A stretch of 64,000 bases of DNA from Allium sativum (GCA_030737875.1 CM060915.1:364619863-364683862); one strand, 5' to 3'; counted from the first letter of the stretch, positions 23,227 through 37,455 are shown. The notes: generated by a model from the letters alone, not told the origin. Translations and numbers: made by a program.

Positions 23227-25614
23227 TGTGACGACCCGCCCCGCACCATCAGACATTTCCCCCAAGATGCGTTGTGCCAATGCCCGACTGGCATGGGACG
23301 GGCATCAAAAGAAAGGGATTTGAAACTATTAATCATCAGTAACCTATAGTATATCTGACAACAAATGGAATAAAATATAATAATAACATAACTGATATAA
23401 AACAGGCGAGACAGTTCATAAGCAGAAAACTAAACAATATCCATCAGAGTAGCGGAATCCAAAATACAGCTTATGATCCAAACCATCATTACAACTTTAG
23501 AATACTGTCTCAAAAAGGAAATGAAAGAGGTACACTACTAATGCCCAAAGCAGTGACTAGCAACAAAATAGGGAGAATATATGTATATAGTACGTGGAAG
23601 CCTCCTGCTCGTCTCCAGATAGCTACTCGTGCATAACCACCTAACCTGTCTCTAGTTTGCTCGTTTAGGAGCACCCAGAGTAATAAGAAGACACATAAAA
23701 CTCTAGGTCAGACAAAAGTCTGTTATGAGTGATAGCAGCAAAATAAAACAATAACAGGTATAAATAATCATACCTGACCTGGACTAGCAACCAAAGAGTT
23801 AGCACAACAAGATGTACAGTACTATAAGGTAACACTAACATATAGTGTAAAATGGGAGTGTGCGTGTCATAGTGATAGCAAACATCAAACATAGCAATCA
23901 TCCTTACATCTCTCACTCAGTGCATAAAACATATGATATCCACCGCTTTGAACACCATATCTATTGTGGATATAACGGAGTCCAACTCCGTACAACTATC
24001 ACTACGACCACTTTGCCCTTTGGAACCCTGATGGAGTCCAACTCCATACAACCTCTGACCCTGATGCATTGGTCCATATTTAATACCCCCTCCCTCAATA
24101 GTGAACCAAAGTTATAGATATCGATTACCCCTTTGCACACGTCGCACATCAAAGCCCAACTCTTGAAGTTAACTCGTTGGTTCCCTTCTGGATCCTGAGT
24201 AATAACTTCCCATTTAGACTTCCTTTGCATCTCGGGTTTTGGTCGAACTGGAACTGGTCTTTAGAAAAGTCGTCGTGTAGAAGTAGAAGCACACATCCGG
24301 TTCGATTCAATTATGGTGCCTCCGTTCGTTTCGGTTTGGGTCCATCATCTCGGTTCGGTTTGGTTCCTCGTGTGCTCCTGTTCGATTCCTCCATTTCGGT
24401 TCGGTTCGGGTCCATCATCTCGGTTCGGTTCTGTTCCCCTTATGCTCATGTTTGCTTCGATCCGATGCCCATGCCAAGCTTCAGCCCACTCCAATTTGAT
24501 CCGAACCGGGCCTTCCTTATTGCCCTTACATTTGCATGCTTTTGAAGATGCCAAGTTCTACTTCGGTCTGGCTAGCCGACCCGATCCCCCTATTCGATCT
24601 GATCTGGATCTTTGCAGCATTTCCAGCAAACTTGTATCGTCCATTCTCGCCATACGACGACGTTTTCAACCTTTCTAACTTTACTAAACAATCACAAAGC
24701 ATCCCAAACAACAATAACAACATATAGGTTCAGTCAACAAGATCAAAACATCAAGCATATAGGTTAATTTAGATCAAACATACCCAAAACCATGATTTTC
24801 CCCTTAACCATGTTTATTCATATATAGCAATAGGATTAGCAAACTTAATCCAAATTTATACCAGCGTCAAAAAATAATATTTTAGAATTTTTACATATTT
24901 TTCCATATCATAATTTCGCTAATTATCACTAATCACCCCTAATTAGTCATAATTAGTGAATAAACATGCCAATCACTCACCTTAGCTACAAATAAATGAT
25001 AGATCTGAAACTCTAACCGATTTGGCTCGGATTCCTATGTAGTGCAGTAGCTCTACCTCGATTTTAATGCTAATCCGTCTTAATTTGATGTTGATTTGCT
25101 TAATATGTGATTAGAAAGTGATTAGAGAGAGATTTGGAAGACGGGGGCCATTACTAGGGTTAGAGAAATCTTTGTGGCGGCTCAAAAAATGAAAAGGAAT
25201 CATTCTCTAACTCCTTTCAGCCCTCCCATAACCCCAATCCCGAAATGAGTTATCGGCCTAGCTGCTAATTACCCTATTAAGCCTAATTAGGCTGTTTTTC
25301 ATCTTCCAAACTTTATTTCAGCCATATCTCCCAAACGGTAAGTCCTTTTGATTAATGTGACCATTCTACGGAAAGGTAAACCATCATCCGAATCCAATGG
25401 AAGTGGTTTTAGGTCAAAACTCCTTACCAATCAAAAGTTATAGGCGAAACAAGATTCGTCAGGGACAAAACGGTCATTTAAAATTCGGTAAAAATCGTGA
25501 ATGTGAGAAATGACCCCAATAGTTGTTTCCCAAAGTTACACGACCATATGACTTGGTATGAAAATAAAATAAATATTCTACGATCCTCCGATACGTATAA
25601 TGTGGGTCGTTACA
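23227..25614 (-). repeat. 5' LTR of the chromovirus (2,388 bp)
   Basis: Plus-strand text starts TGTGACGACCCG and ends GGTCGTTACA. Colinear with 16079-18465, same hairpin at 23709-23722, GGTTC repeats at 24352-24436. Confidence 0.95.
23709..23722 (-). other. Conserved LTR hairpin, 5' LTR copy
   Basis: Sense CAGACTTTTGTCTG, identical to the copy at 16560-16573 although the flanks differ by several bases. Confidence 0.7.
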
Positions 25615-25619
25615 CACAT
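25615..25619. repeat. Right target-site duplication CACAT
   Basis: Exact copy of 16074-16078, directly after the LTR end TTACA. Confidence 0.9.
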
Positions 25620-28600
25620 GCTCAGCTCCAAATAATATCTACATATGTTGCCCATCGTACTCGTCAGTAAAGTTAATAAACACCAGGTTAATAAAAGAAA
25701 ACATAAAATTATGGGTCAGATGACAGTCTAGCGTGTGTGATAAACCAATCTCAAAATACTGTAAGAGTCGTAATAATATAAGAACATAAATGCGAAAGGT
25801 CATACCTATCATCTCTGCATCCACACAGTCAGCACATATGATAAAATAATATATGCAACCCAATACAAAAACAAACGAAGTTGTACACTTCGGCCTTCAC
25901 TTCCCACTATCTCTCCATAATCTTACAGTCTATCCTGGGGAATAAAGATAGGGGAAATCAAATAGCATCCCTCAAATCCTAACTATCACATTTTACATCC
26001 ATGAATACATCGATACCCAGTATGATTGGACTCTGCTAGAGTCAAAGGCAAATGGAATACCCAGTTCTAGTCTGACTGCTATGTTGGCGGAGCCCATGGT
26101 TCAACATGTTTGACTTTAGGACCAAGTATGCGGCAGCCAGACCCATCTTCCTCCATCTAGGCGATTCAGGGTACATTACCATTTCTACCCATCTAAATGG
26201 ACATCCCTATGATACCCCTACTTCGAGTCAACACTAGAATTCTATGAGCTATCATTGATTCTTGAGCACTACCATCCTCCAAGAGACTTCAAACACGGTT
26301 CGGGCATCACTACTCCACCAAATCCATTATATCGTGGCCTCATCCTCGTTCAGAGCTATCCATTTATCACTTTTTAATTCAACCCATTTCCCGATTTTTA
26401 TCAAAGAGTCACAACTTAGTTATAATCGTGCTTGCAAAACCCATCTGTTCAGCATGTCGCCTTTATCATCGCGCAATTTCCTCATCATTTGAAGCTGCGT
26501 ATCCATCACTTCTTTGGTTCAATCCAACTCTCGAGTTTCCAATGAAAGAGTCACACCTTCACCACACTCTATCTTCTGCCTCGTATAAGCAATGAGTGAT
26601 GCATAACCTCCACCCCGACTCTAAAGAACTCATCATCTCATTTCATGGATTGCAATATCCATCTCTGCTATTGGATGAAACATCCATCTTGCTTCGCACC
26701 GAAGCCACTAGTCAAAGAGCGATCATATCGGAATAACCATCAAATGAACCATCATATTTTAATCCTTGAAACTGTACAATCGTCCAGATCTAATTGGTTC
26801 AAAATGTATAACATCAATAAAAGTCGATATCAATCACTTCATAGTGATCATCATTGACCATCCTGGTCATACATTTTAACAAAACTGGTTAAAAAAATAT
26901 CTAAGAAAACATCTGGGCTCGTTTGAAAATCTAAGTGCGCCATCGACTCGATCTTCCATCACCAAAATTCAATACTACTACATACTCTGATCAATCACCA
27001 TGTTTTGGCGCACCTCCATCTCTAAGTCACTCTGCATGTTTAAATGCTTCTTCGTTATTCTATCTCATCCGCTCTAGTGCATTATTCCTATGTGCTCAAT
27101 CAATATGCATCATCTTTTGCATTTGATCGACAGTACTAAACACTAGCGGACGAAGTTTCCTAGTCTTGTATCATCAAAAACGACTTTACAATCAAATTAC
27201 GCAGACAGACAGCCATGCAACCAATAATTTTATAATTTTCTAAAATAACACATAAACATCCATAAAGGCATCCATAAAATAAATAGAACCTATTTATAGC
27301 GATTGGTGGTGTCAATATAGGAACGAATTTTTAAGTAGAATACAAAATTTAGAAAAAGAGAAAGGATCCTTTTCTTTAAATATACTAGAAAAAAGAACCA
27401 GATTATGTGGTGATGAGCATGAATCAATTTTATTGGCAAAAAATAGCGCATAACAACGTGTAAATAAGTGAAATTCATGTTAAGACTATTCAAATTATTT
27501 TTTATTTTTTTATTTATTGTTTTCTAGATTAAATTATCATAAAAATTATATTTTAAGATTTAAAATAACCTATAAACCTCAATTTTATATTGCATAAATA
27601 ATTATAGTTCAATGAGAGACAATATACTTACCTTAGCCAAATTGGTCCAAATCAGAGCCATTGTATAGAGCTTTTTAATGTGAGTCCAATATAAGAAACC
27701 ACGTCCAAAATGGACATTGTACGCAAAAATTGCACTAATTAGAAAATTTGAATTTTAAACGTACATTAAAAACAAACAAACACCTCATCAAACAATTGAA
27801 TCTTGCTAGATCAACACTTGAAGAACATGCGTGAAACCCGCTCTTCCCTACATACCTAAAACTCATGTGGCATGCTTACTCTCCAAATCATGCTTTTTCC
27901 CCTTTATGTAGCCCGACCAAACCTTCATCTTCTAAGCCTTACCACGCACGCCTCCAGTCACCTGGGATTGCTACGATTCTGACCTTCTCCTTCTAGGCTA
28001 CCTTTGTCGGAAATGATGGCCATAAAACTCCAGAGCTCCACTCCAAAAACTTGAAAATCTAAAATCACCAAAAAAGAGATTTTTCTCTCCTCTATCATCT
28101 CAAACCGCTACCAATTTCTTTGTATTTATCTTTCTTCGCACTTTTCATTTTGTTGACATGAGCTAATTGTCTATGATATGGCTGTGTGATCCGTAATGTG
28201 AAAACTAAACAAATCTCATTTTTCTTGATTTTTTTGCACAGTGATGACTCGATCAACTAACAAATACCTGTTTGACTTCGTATCGACAATTTGGATCAAT
28301 TTCATATTGGGAGTTTAGCCTGAAAATAGATGGATTAAAAGGAGCAACATAAACTACTTAATATTAGGATCCTATGGCGGCTAGAGTTAGTATTTGAAAA
28401 TAAAATTTTATTATTGTCGAATTACGTGCCTAGATTTATAATTAAATGCCCAAAATGGACAAGATGAACCCTGCCTCCGATTGAAACATGTCGGCAAGCG
28501 ATATGAACATAAAACTACCTTTCTTAATGTGACGGAATATGTCTTGAGTACAAATTTCAATTTTAGTAACATTTAACCCTTTTTTCAAACATTTGATTTT

Positions 28601-28970
28601 CACAATTGAAAGCAACACATGTTTAGAAGTCACACAACCAAACGATAAATCCAATTATAACGAAACTCCCGTACATGCATCGCTTCATCACTATGGTTTG
28701 AAAATATAAATTTCATCGTAATCTGATGTTGCATCTCAAAAACGATAATTTTCATATTGAGACTGTTTTGCTCCTAAAACGTTTTATATCGAAATATGGT
28801 GATAATTATACTTTTTCTTCATATAACGAACCATCCAACCCAACCTAAGTGTTTCAAGTTCTGATTCTACTGTATGTGAAAATTAACGCTTTGAAACCAT
28901 TAATATATTAACGATTAGTATTTAAATAAATTATTTTAAATATTAAATCTTTAAATTATAGGTTCTTACA

Positions 28971-31260
28971 TTCTGCCAGCCTTTAAGAATTTTATCTCTG
29001 AAATCATCACTGAAAACGCATAGCCCAATGCTCTCAAATAAGCGACGATCCAAGATAAATCATCACTCACTGCTCTTAAGAACAACCATTGAAAGTGATC
29101 ACAACAAAAGAAATATACTTAGAATTTCGGATGAAGCCATAATTTCTATTACTAAGTTCAGTCAAAATCAAATCCGGGATCAACGTAATTAAGCCAGACA
29201 CCTACATCACACAATTATTTCCAAGCGAATGGATAATGGAAAACTAAAATGACAAACCCCCTAGTTGGAAGATGACTCAACTAAGCTTTTTATCTTCTAA
29301 CTTTGTCTTAGTTCATAGAAAATTTCAGCTGCATCTCCTTTACATGGCTCGATACAGACAAATCAAAACAAGCCAAATATTGCTCAACCCAACCAAAGAG
29401 AATGAAAACCCAAGGTATCTTCCCATATTTAAGAGGGAATAATCATTAAGACTGCAACAAGGGTAGAAACCACAACTCAATATCAAACGTTTGTTGTCAA
29501 GCCATGTATGGGAAGAAATATACTGTACAAAAATAAAACTATACCGCGTGCTTAATAATCATATAAGCACAAACAATCATATGAACATTAACAATCAAAC
29601 ATACATTGGTAAAATAATAGCAAACATCGTAAATAATGTCTATGCTTTCCTAGAATGATAATGTTCTACCTAGTATGAAACATTAAACAAAATGACTAAT
29701 TTGTATATGACTCGACAAACTTGGTTGGCATCTTATCGAGAATAAGGAGTATAAATACAATATCTTCCATCAAAGAATCGGATATGACTTGAGTGTTATC
29801 ATATTATCCTCCATCCTTTGGTAACTTATTGATGAAAACCATCGACAATTGTTCTCACGTACATTCACGAATCTTAAGTAATTAAAAGGGACTACTTGTC
29901 ACTTTTGATTCAGCTGTTCATCCATCCACCTTAATATAAATGCTTGATCACTCTCCCCCGACGATGTCGGGAATAAGCGATACCTCTCTTATATGAAGCC
30001 AACCATCATGGTTGCATCCGTACCATAATACTCCAGGTTTTGGAGTCATAACTACTAACTAAAACGAGAAACATTCACTAATTGGGTAATGCTCCTGAAC
30101 TGGTACATGTCTTACCCAAACATAAAAACTACACTAGGAGGCTAGGGGTTTTAACCGTCGCTACTGAAAAACGTCGAGATCACTCTCGAAACGGAGAAAA
30201 ACCAGTGATGTGACATCACGAGACACCTCTAGCTCCTTCCCCGGTAACTAATGTCTCCGAAGCGAACTCCATAGCCATTAACTCCAAACTAGGAGCCGAA
30301 TACTCCTTCTCGTGCAGTTTTGATCGCCGACTAAAGATGTGGCAACTTCTATTCAACATTAACATTGCACCTACTAAAGCAACACAAACAAATGGATGTT
30401 ATCGACTACCTACTCCTAGAAGGAATGAGAAGCATCTACATACTTGCTAGCTCTTTAAGAAGGCTTCAAATATGCGACTCCTGTGGCTCAGCTCAAATTT
30501 CAAACTTCCATAACCTTCACAGGATCAATAGAGACATCCTCATCAAGGTAATGTGACCCAAGCATCTCAATTCTTTCTTTCAAAGTGATAATCCAACACG
30601 CCATACCGTAATTGGTCTTTCTCCACACCAACAACACAACATTACTATTGTATTGTGCTTTATGTTCGTTGGAGGGAAGATGAAAATACGGTCGGATAAC
30701 ACAAACAAAACTCCTTAAAATGACTACTTGGATCATTGTCCAAGAAACCGAAAAAATGTACTGAATCGTCGGTCAACTCAGCCATAATCCATCAATCAAA
30801 ATCTAAGCAGCATGTAAACGATGTAACCAGCACATTCCATTCAATCACTATTCGTCAAATAAATCATCTTGGAAAGTCCAATGCGGAGATCACCCTCGCA
30901 CTGTAGGCCTGATTCGACAAGCAATCAAGAATTTGTTATTCCCTACTCCATAGGTACCACATGCCCTAGAGGCATGACTAACGATTCAACATCTAAACCA
31001 GATTCATATGAAACTCAACCCAATTTAGTGGTAATCTGATCACCTCATCGAATATTTCCAGATATTCTCAAGCTATAAGCTAAGATGAACACTTGCTGCT
31101 AGAGAACTCAGAGTCCATCCTGCTATCATCCAACCATTAATGACTCGTTATTAAAGATCAAAGTGTCTTAGCCCATTATCGCTAAATCGAGGATGGTTCA
31201 CAGCCAAAAAGCAAAATATCCCAGACCACTATAATCACCAACAATCTCCCACATCATGGG
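28971..31260 (-). pseudogene. Heavily decayed gypsy pol of the old host element
   Basis: Directly after the old LTR end, TTCTGCCAGCCTTTAAGAATTT stands where other elements have a polypurine tract plus the AAGGATTTCGTCC-type text. Near 30260-30335 the minus strand, through stops, reads an RNase H relic: SKLHEKE against QLKPHEKRY and LELMAMEF against LELAAIVFAL. Near 31021-31200 the wording follows the protease-RT linker of the chromovirus at 21500-21700. No frame is open for more than about 80 codons. Order and strand fit the old minus-strand LTR to the left. The 5' LTR and PBS of this element are not found. Confidence 0.55.
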
Positions 31261-31852
31261 CATTCTGTATCCTGGAATAAGCTAACTTTTAGACTCTGTT
31301 GCTAAATTGATTGTGTCAAAAAAAAAATGTAGAAAACAAATATCAAACAAGAAAACGTGATTCGACGAGATTAAGTTTTGATGAACCATGTACACTATCC
31401 AGTAAAATAAGCTATGTTCTAACACTCTAACCACCTCGAGGACGAAAACTAAACAGTATGGTGTTGTATATAACGGTGTTGTGTACACAATTATATGATT
31501 TTTCTTAGATGATAACATGCCAATATACATTATTATAAATGTGTTTGTTATTGTACTGTTTCATATATACATCACGGACATGAATATAGTATTTATATTT
31601 AAATAGAATATGACTGTACAAAAATTCAAATATGCATGCATTATTTTATTTAAATATAATATTTTATTTCAAATATTCAAACAGTACAACTTTTAAAACT
31701 CCTCTATTTGCACATTTCACTGATATATTACATCTCACTCATATACACATTCAATTTCATACACAGTTCCTCACTACAACCCTCTATCTCTCAGTTGAAC
31801 ATTTTCATCTGTACATATATTCACTGATACATGCACACTCTGTCTCTCTTCT
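31261..31852. other. Unassigned AT-rich stretch, no gene seen
   Basis: About 590 bases with no motif or repeat I can name, between the decayed pol and the first giant LTR. The short open frames (31282-31530 minus, 31632-31883 plus) have simple composition and no recognisable domain. Confidence 0.5.
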
Positions 31853-34800
31853 TGTAATAACCCAGAAATCCGAGCCAATTTAAAATTTTTATTTTGGCAA
31901 TTTTAGTGAATTTTGAATATTTAAAATGATTAATATTAAATAATAACGATGAGAAATTTATTTTGAATAGAATTAGAATGAATATATTTATTAGAATCGA
32001 TGTTAGAATATAAATATTTATTTTTATATATAAAAGGAATTGAAAATGGCGCAGTAGTTCGAAATTTCGATTTTAAATTTCAAATGAATGTACAAGATTC
32101 AAAATAAACTGGACTTTAGTGAAACCAAAAATATTAGGATCTATTTGAGAATATCTTTCCAACGAATCCGAAAAATCAAAATTTCATAGCGGGAATCAAA
32201 AGTTACGTCCAGTTGAAAATTCAGAATAGTTGCTATGGAATTCTGGCCCTTAAAAATGGAAATTTTGCAAATGTCCTCTGTTTTCGACGAAACCACTTTT
32301 GTTGGATCCGGGATGTCAAATTATTGCTAGGTTTCAAAATTCATAATTTTTGAAATCAATATGTGAGCGTGGAAAAAAAATTGTGTTTTGCCAATTTCAA
32401 TTGAATTGGATCGACCAGAAAATGGCCATTTTTCATATGGTCTTAGAATTTGACGAAATTAGTTTTGTTAGGACCGTATCATCAATACGATTCTAGAAAA
32501 TATTTTTTGGGAATTTTTAGAGTCCGTATGTAGCCCCGGTATATTGAAATGTGCGTCAAAATTAAATATATACTGATTATATTTTAATTTTGACAAAAAC
32601 TGATCGTAACAGCCGAACTAGGTTACGAAACATATCCCATTGTGTTCAGAATGAAGGTAATTAGCTACGGGCGACAGTCGTTGGGTTTGATTTCGAGTTG
32701 AAATGGATAAACTAGTGATGTATGAATTAAAAAATTATTATTTTAATGTCTATATATAGTTTATAACTGGTCATAGGCCACATTAATAACTCGCACGATC
32801 AAACCATTTCCTGGGCCGCCATCTCTTATAATCGACGCCCAAAATTTTCTAACCCTTTTCTCCTTAAATCTCTAAATCCACGCAGCCGCCCATGAACAAT
32901 TCAACGCGGAAATTCGAGAGGGTAGGGAGGCCTCTCCGATGAACGGTGGTGATCATCACTAAGGCTCAGGGGAAGTCATTTTTTGGCGTTGAAGGCGGCA
33001 GTTTAGGGAGCGATTTTTAGGGTGGAGAGAGGTGCGAGACGCACCTCGTTTGCTGCGCTGGTGGAAGGCGTTGAGGGCCAGGCGGTGGTGTGTCCAGATG
33101 GGGGTTCGACGTTGAATTTGGTGCAGCGACAGTGAAGTTTGAGGAGGAAATGAATTCGATGGTTTTACTGAGGAAGAAGACTGATGAAAGAGGAATTAAG
33201 GTGAATTTTAACACCCTAATTAAATTAGCTAATTAACTGATAAATTACCTTGTTTAATGCGTTAAGATTGTTTTAATAAAAATGTAATTTATATAAATAC
33301 TATAGAAAAATATATGATTTTTTAATTTATATAGCAGGAATAAAAATCTGATTTTTGAATATATAACTTTGATATAAAAATGTCATTTTTATAACATAGG
33401 ATTAATAATGGAATTTCTAAAAATATAAAATAGAATTGTTTTAAAGAATACAAATTGCATTATCTCCTAAATAGAATATGCATTGTGTTAGAAACAAAAA
33501 TATACATGGGTTTTGATAAACAAAAATATACATTGTTTTGATAAACAAAAATATACATTGTTTTGATAAACAAAAATATACATGGGTTTCGATAAACAAA
33601 AATGTACATGGGTTTTGATAAATAAAAATATACATTGTTTTGATAAACAAAAATGTACATGGGTTTTGATAAACAAAAATATACATTGTTTTGATAAACA
33701 AAAATATACATTGTTTTGGTAAACAAAAATAAAAATGGGTTTTGATAAACAAAAATATACATTGTTTTGATAAACAAAAATATACACGGGTTTTGATAAA
33801 CAAAAATATACATGGGTTTTGATAAACAAAAATATACATTGTTTTGATAAACAAAAATATACATTATTTTGATAAACAAAAATATACATTGTTTTGATAA
33901 ACAAAATTATACTTTGTTTTAAGTATAAAATTAGTAAAGTTTTGAAAATTGAAGAAGCATTGTTTTTTTTGTATATATATATATATATATATATAATGAA
34001 ACAACGTTATAAAAATATGTTTTTTCTATATATAGTAGCGTTATAAAAATACGATTTTTGATATATATATATATATATATAACGTAGTAAAAATGTGATT
34101 TTTATTTACAAAGTGTGTTGTTTAAAAATATAATTTTTAATATAAATTTCGTGAAATAGATTGCATTGGAATCAGAACAGCGAATCTGAGCGACAATAAA
34201 GCACGGCGGATTGGAATCCCAAAGGTGAGAACTCCTCACTTTTAATTTATTTTCTAGTTAAAATATATACTAGGATGCAGACGGTGCTTAGCAGCACCCG
34301 ACACCCATCGTCCACAGACCATGGAAGACTTGTTTGTTTAGTTGATGTGTTGTGAAAGTTGATTGTGTGAAGTGGAATGAATACAATATTTTATAGTTAA
34401 AAATATAGTTTTTAACGTGTATATAAAATAAATATTTATAAACAAATCGGACTATTTGTTTATGTACACCCATTTGACTAATATTGATTGGGACAATAAA
34501 TTTTACACGTCGCCCAACTGCACAAATAAAAATTTGTGTTTGTTGATTTGAAACCCCACATGGGTATTGGGATGATATTTGATGTACACTAATTCCGATT
34601 ATTTAGTTGTATGTCAGTCGATGGGTTGACAGACTGTGTAAGCGTTAATTATTTATATTTAATGCTGATGCGGTTGTGTGGTGCACTTTAGATGATGGTT
34701 GACTATTTATCATTGCTATTATATACATGTGTTGTATAGAACCCATATAAATAACATTATATGGTAATTGAGTGGGTCTCATTCCAATTTAGAAAATAAA

Positions 34801-36548
34801 TTATATTCATGTGTTGAATAAACAAAATCGTCATGCGTTGACAATACTCATGTGTTGAGAATGTTCATGTGTTGAAACTATTCATGTGTTGAACGAAATG
34901 TTTATACAATAAAATTCACGTTTTTATTGTAAGAAAGGAATAAAATATATATTCATGTGTTGAATAAAAGAAAATTCATGTGTTGAAGAATATATTCATT
35001 TGTTGAATAGAATAACGAAGCTATTGAAATATATAAAACCGTGTTGATTAGATATGCGCCATTTTGACGCGAACGATATTTATATCGATTATATTCATTT
35101 TCATAATGAATATAGAAAAGAAATTGATTTCAAAATCTAATGTTTTTGAAAATATTATCATTAATATGATATGGAATATTCAATTTTGATTTGAAATTGA
35201 ATATGAAGTTGAAATCATTTCGAAAACGAATTTAAAACGATTTATGAAATACGTTTTAAAAGGAAATCGACGTAATATATATAATATATATTATATATAA
35301 TGGCTTGAATAGAACGTGCCGCGCTGCGGCAGTTCACGAATTTCGACCATTGACTTCGAGTGGACATTACGGGAGATCCGACCGTCGGATTCTCCTAAAA
35401 CCGGAACCGTTAAGTTCGTATCAAAAAGATCTTTCTAACAAATATTAGAGATTTGAAATCTAACGATTGGATTTGGAATTATGTCCAAATCAAATTTGGA
35501 AAAGGTTGTTGTAAGTGCAGTTCAATGGTCGTTGATGGAAATCGATTGTACGGGCTTTGATAAAATTATTAGAAAAAGTAACAATCTGTGTAAAATCATA
35601 GGAAATTATTTGGAAAGAGTTGGGATGAAAAATTCCATATTTGAAAAGATAAAAATAATTTTTTATCGAAATGAACTAGTTTTGAACTAGAATTATAATC
35701 CATTTAATTTTCAAATAAATAAATTGGATTTGAAAGGGTTTTAAAAGTAACCAAAATTTCCAATAACTGAATTGGAATGGATTTGAATCGAAATTGTCTT
35801 TGGAATATTTCGATGTTGGATTTCGTGATTATACAGATATTGTTATGGAAATTTGAAAGATATATTTATATCATTATTTCCAATACGATATTTGTTGGTT
35901 GTAGAATTTGATATTGAATATAAGCCGATATATTTTCTATTCAGAGCCTTGTATTTAATATCAAATGGGAATTGGGTTTATCGTAAACTGTGTTTTAACG
36001 ACATTCGTTCTTTAACCCGATTTACAGTGAAATGTGATTCGGAATTTACAAATCTTCTGTTAAGATTTAAAGGAGATTTTCCAAAATAAAGTTTTCCAAT
36101 TTCATAAAATAAATTGGAATAAAATGGAATTTGATTTGGCAATAATCGATGTGAATTTCTGTAGAGGAAGACAACTAATATATCTGGAACTTAAAAGGCT
36201 TTGCCGTTATTCCATTTATATTATTAGTCGAATATGGAAGTTTATATCGATTATATATATATCGATTTGTTTTCCATGAAGATTCCATTGTAAATGGAAT
36301 GTGATTTTGGGTTTATAGTGAACCGTGTTTTAAATGACATTGGCTCTTTAACCCATTTAAAGACAGAATATGACTTCCCAAGTTAGACAATCATTAATCT
36401 TGATTTTTGGGGAAGATTAAAACCAAGTGGAGTTTTAATGAATCTTTAATTAGATTGAAATGATCGAGAATGGAGTATCACCAGTTTTGCTCTAGGCGAT
36501 AGTTAAATCTTTAATTAGATTTGAACGTGAAATGGTAATTGAATTTAC
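31853..36548 (+). mobile_element. Giant LTR, copy 1, interrupted at its right side
   Basis: Starts TGTAATAACCCAGAAATCCG. It runs colinear with the first 4.78 kb of the complete LTR at 43584-50251, including GATGCAGACGGTGCTTAG (34275-34292), the TGTGTTGAA repeats (34800-35000) and GAACGTGCCGCG (35310-35321). It stops at GAATTTAC (36541-36548), where the next LTR begins. The matching LTRs continue GATAACACCACGGTG there, so the remaining third was displaced by an insertion. TATA-like text is at 32751-32758. Confidence 0.8.
33485..33910 (+). repeat. 25/26-bp minisatellite in giant LTR copy 1
   Basis: About 17 units of GATAAACAAAAATATACATK plus TTT or GGGTTTT joints, with unit length alternating between 25 and 26 bp. 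It has no stop codon on the minus strand in any of the three frames, which explains three overlapping open frames of about 138 codons. Other LTR copies lack the array at this place. Confidence 0.95.
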
Positions 36549-37445
36549 TGTAACAACCAGAAAATCTGGGCCAGTTTAAAATTTTTATTTTGGCAATTTT
36601 AGCGAATTTTGATTATTTAAAATGAATTATTTTAAATAATATCGACGAGAAATTTATTTTTGAATAGAATTCGAATGTATATATTATACGCGTCGTCGTT
36701 AGAATATAAATATTTATATATAATTATAAATAGAATTGAAAATGGCGCGGTAGTTCGATAATTCGATTTCAAACTTCAATTGAATGTACCGGGTGCAAAA
36801 CAATCCGGATTTTAGTGAAACCAAAAACATTAGAATCTAATTGATAATATCTTTCCAACGAATCTGAAAAATCAAAATTTCATAGCGGGAATCAAAAGAT
36901 ATGTCCAGTTGAAAATTCTGAATAGTCGCTGTGGAATTCAAGCCCTTAAAAATGGGAATTTTGCAAACGACCTCGGATTTCGACGAAACCACTTTTGTTG
37001 GGTCCGTGATGTAAAGTTATTGCTAGATTCCAAATTTTATAATTTTTCGAATCGATATGTGAGCGTGGAAAAGGAAAACGCGTTTGACCAGTTTCAGTTG
37101 ATTTTAATCGACTGGAAAATGGCCATTTTTCAAACGGTCTCAGAATTCGACGAAATTAGTTTTGTTAGGACCGTATCGTCAATACGAAGCTAGAAAATAT
37201 TTTTATGGGATTTATAGAGTTAATATGTGACCCCGGTAATTTGAAATGTACGTTTAAAATTCAACATAGCGATTTAAATGTAAATTTTGACGGAAACTGA
37301 TTCAAATGATCGAATCAGCTTACGGTACATATTCCATTGTGTTCGGGATGAGGGTTATTAGCTATTAACGGCAGGCGGTGTGCTTGATTTCGAGTTCGAA
37401 ATAGAAAGTTGCTTAATGGAATTAAAATAAATAAATTAAATAATA

Positions 37446-37455
37446 ATATATATAA
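37446..37455 (+). promoter_or_regulatory. Candidate TATA box of giant LTR copy 2
   Basis: ATATATATAA just before an abrupt change to C-rich text (CCCTCCCTCCCC). The corresponding boxes in the other copies are at 32751 and 44483. Confidence 0.5.

Larger units (their letters stand above)
16079..25614 (-). mobile_element. Tekay-type chromovirus (Ty3/gypsy), full length, minus strand
   Basis: 9,536 bp bounded by an exact 5-bp duplication. Order on the minus strand: 5' LTR 25614-23227, PBS 23224-23213, gag, protease, RT-RNase H, integrase with chromodomain, PPT 18480-18466, 3' LTR 18465-16079. The two LTRs differ at about one base in ten over the first 120 bases I compared, so the insertion is old. 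The reading frame is broken by several stop codons and frameshifts, most of them single-base events. It sits inside the old LTR 5337-28970. Confidence 0.95.
5337..28970 (-). mobile_element. Old LTR, minus orientation, split by two nested elements
   Basis: The old LTR survives in three pieces: 5337-5348, about 15675-16078 and about 25620-28970. Piece one starts TGTGACGAC, the same start as the chromovirus LTR at 23227. The text of piece two (CATGGGATAAAATATAATAG near 15820) parallels 16214-16250. Piece three has a GGGTCAGATGACAGTCT hairpin relic at 25714-25730 and ends TTACA at 28970, followed by a decayed polypurine tract and pol remains. Joined without the insertions it would be about 3.8 kb. 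The nesting order follows directly from the matching flanks. Confidence 0.7.

Noticed and set aside
26262..26857. Open frames of 70-76 codons in the old LTR
   Set aside because: No motif, no conserved copy, AT-rich decayed LTR sequence.
33441..33904. Three overlapping open frames of about 138 codons on the minus strand
   Set aside because: They are the three readings of one 25/26-bp AT-rich minisatellite with no stop codons; repeated IFVYQNNVYFCLSK text, no domain.
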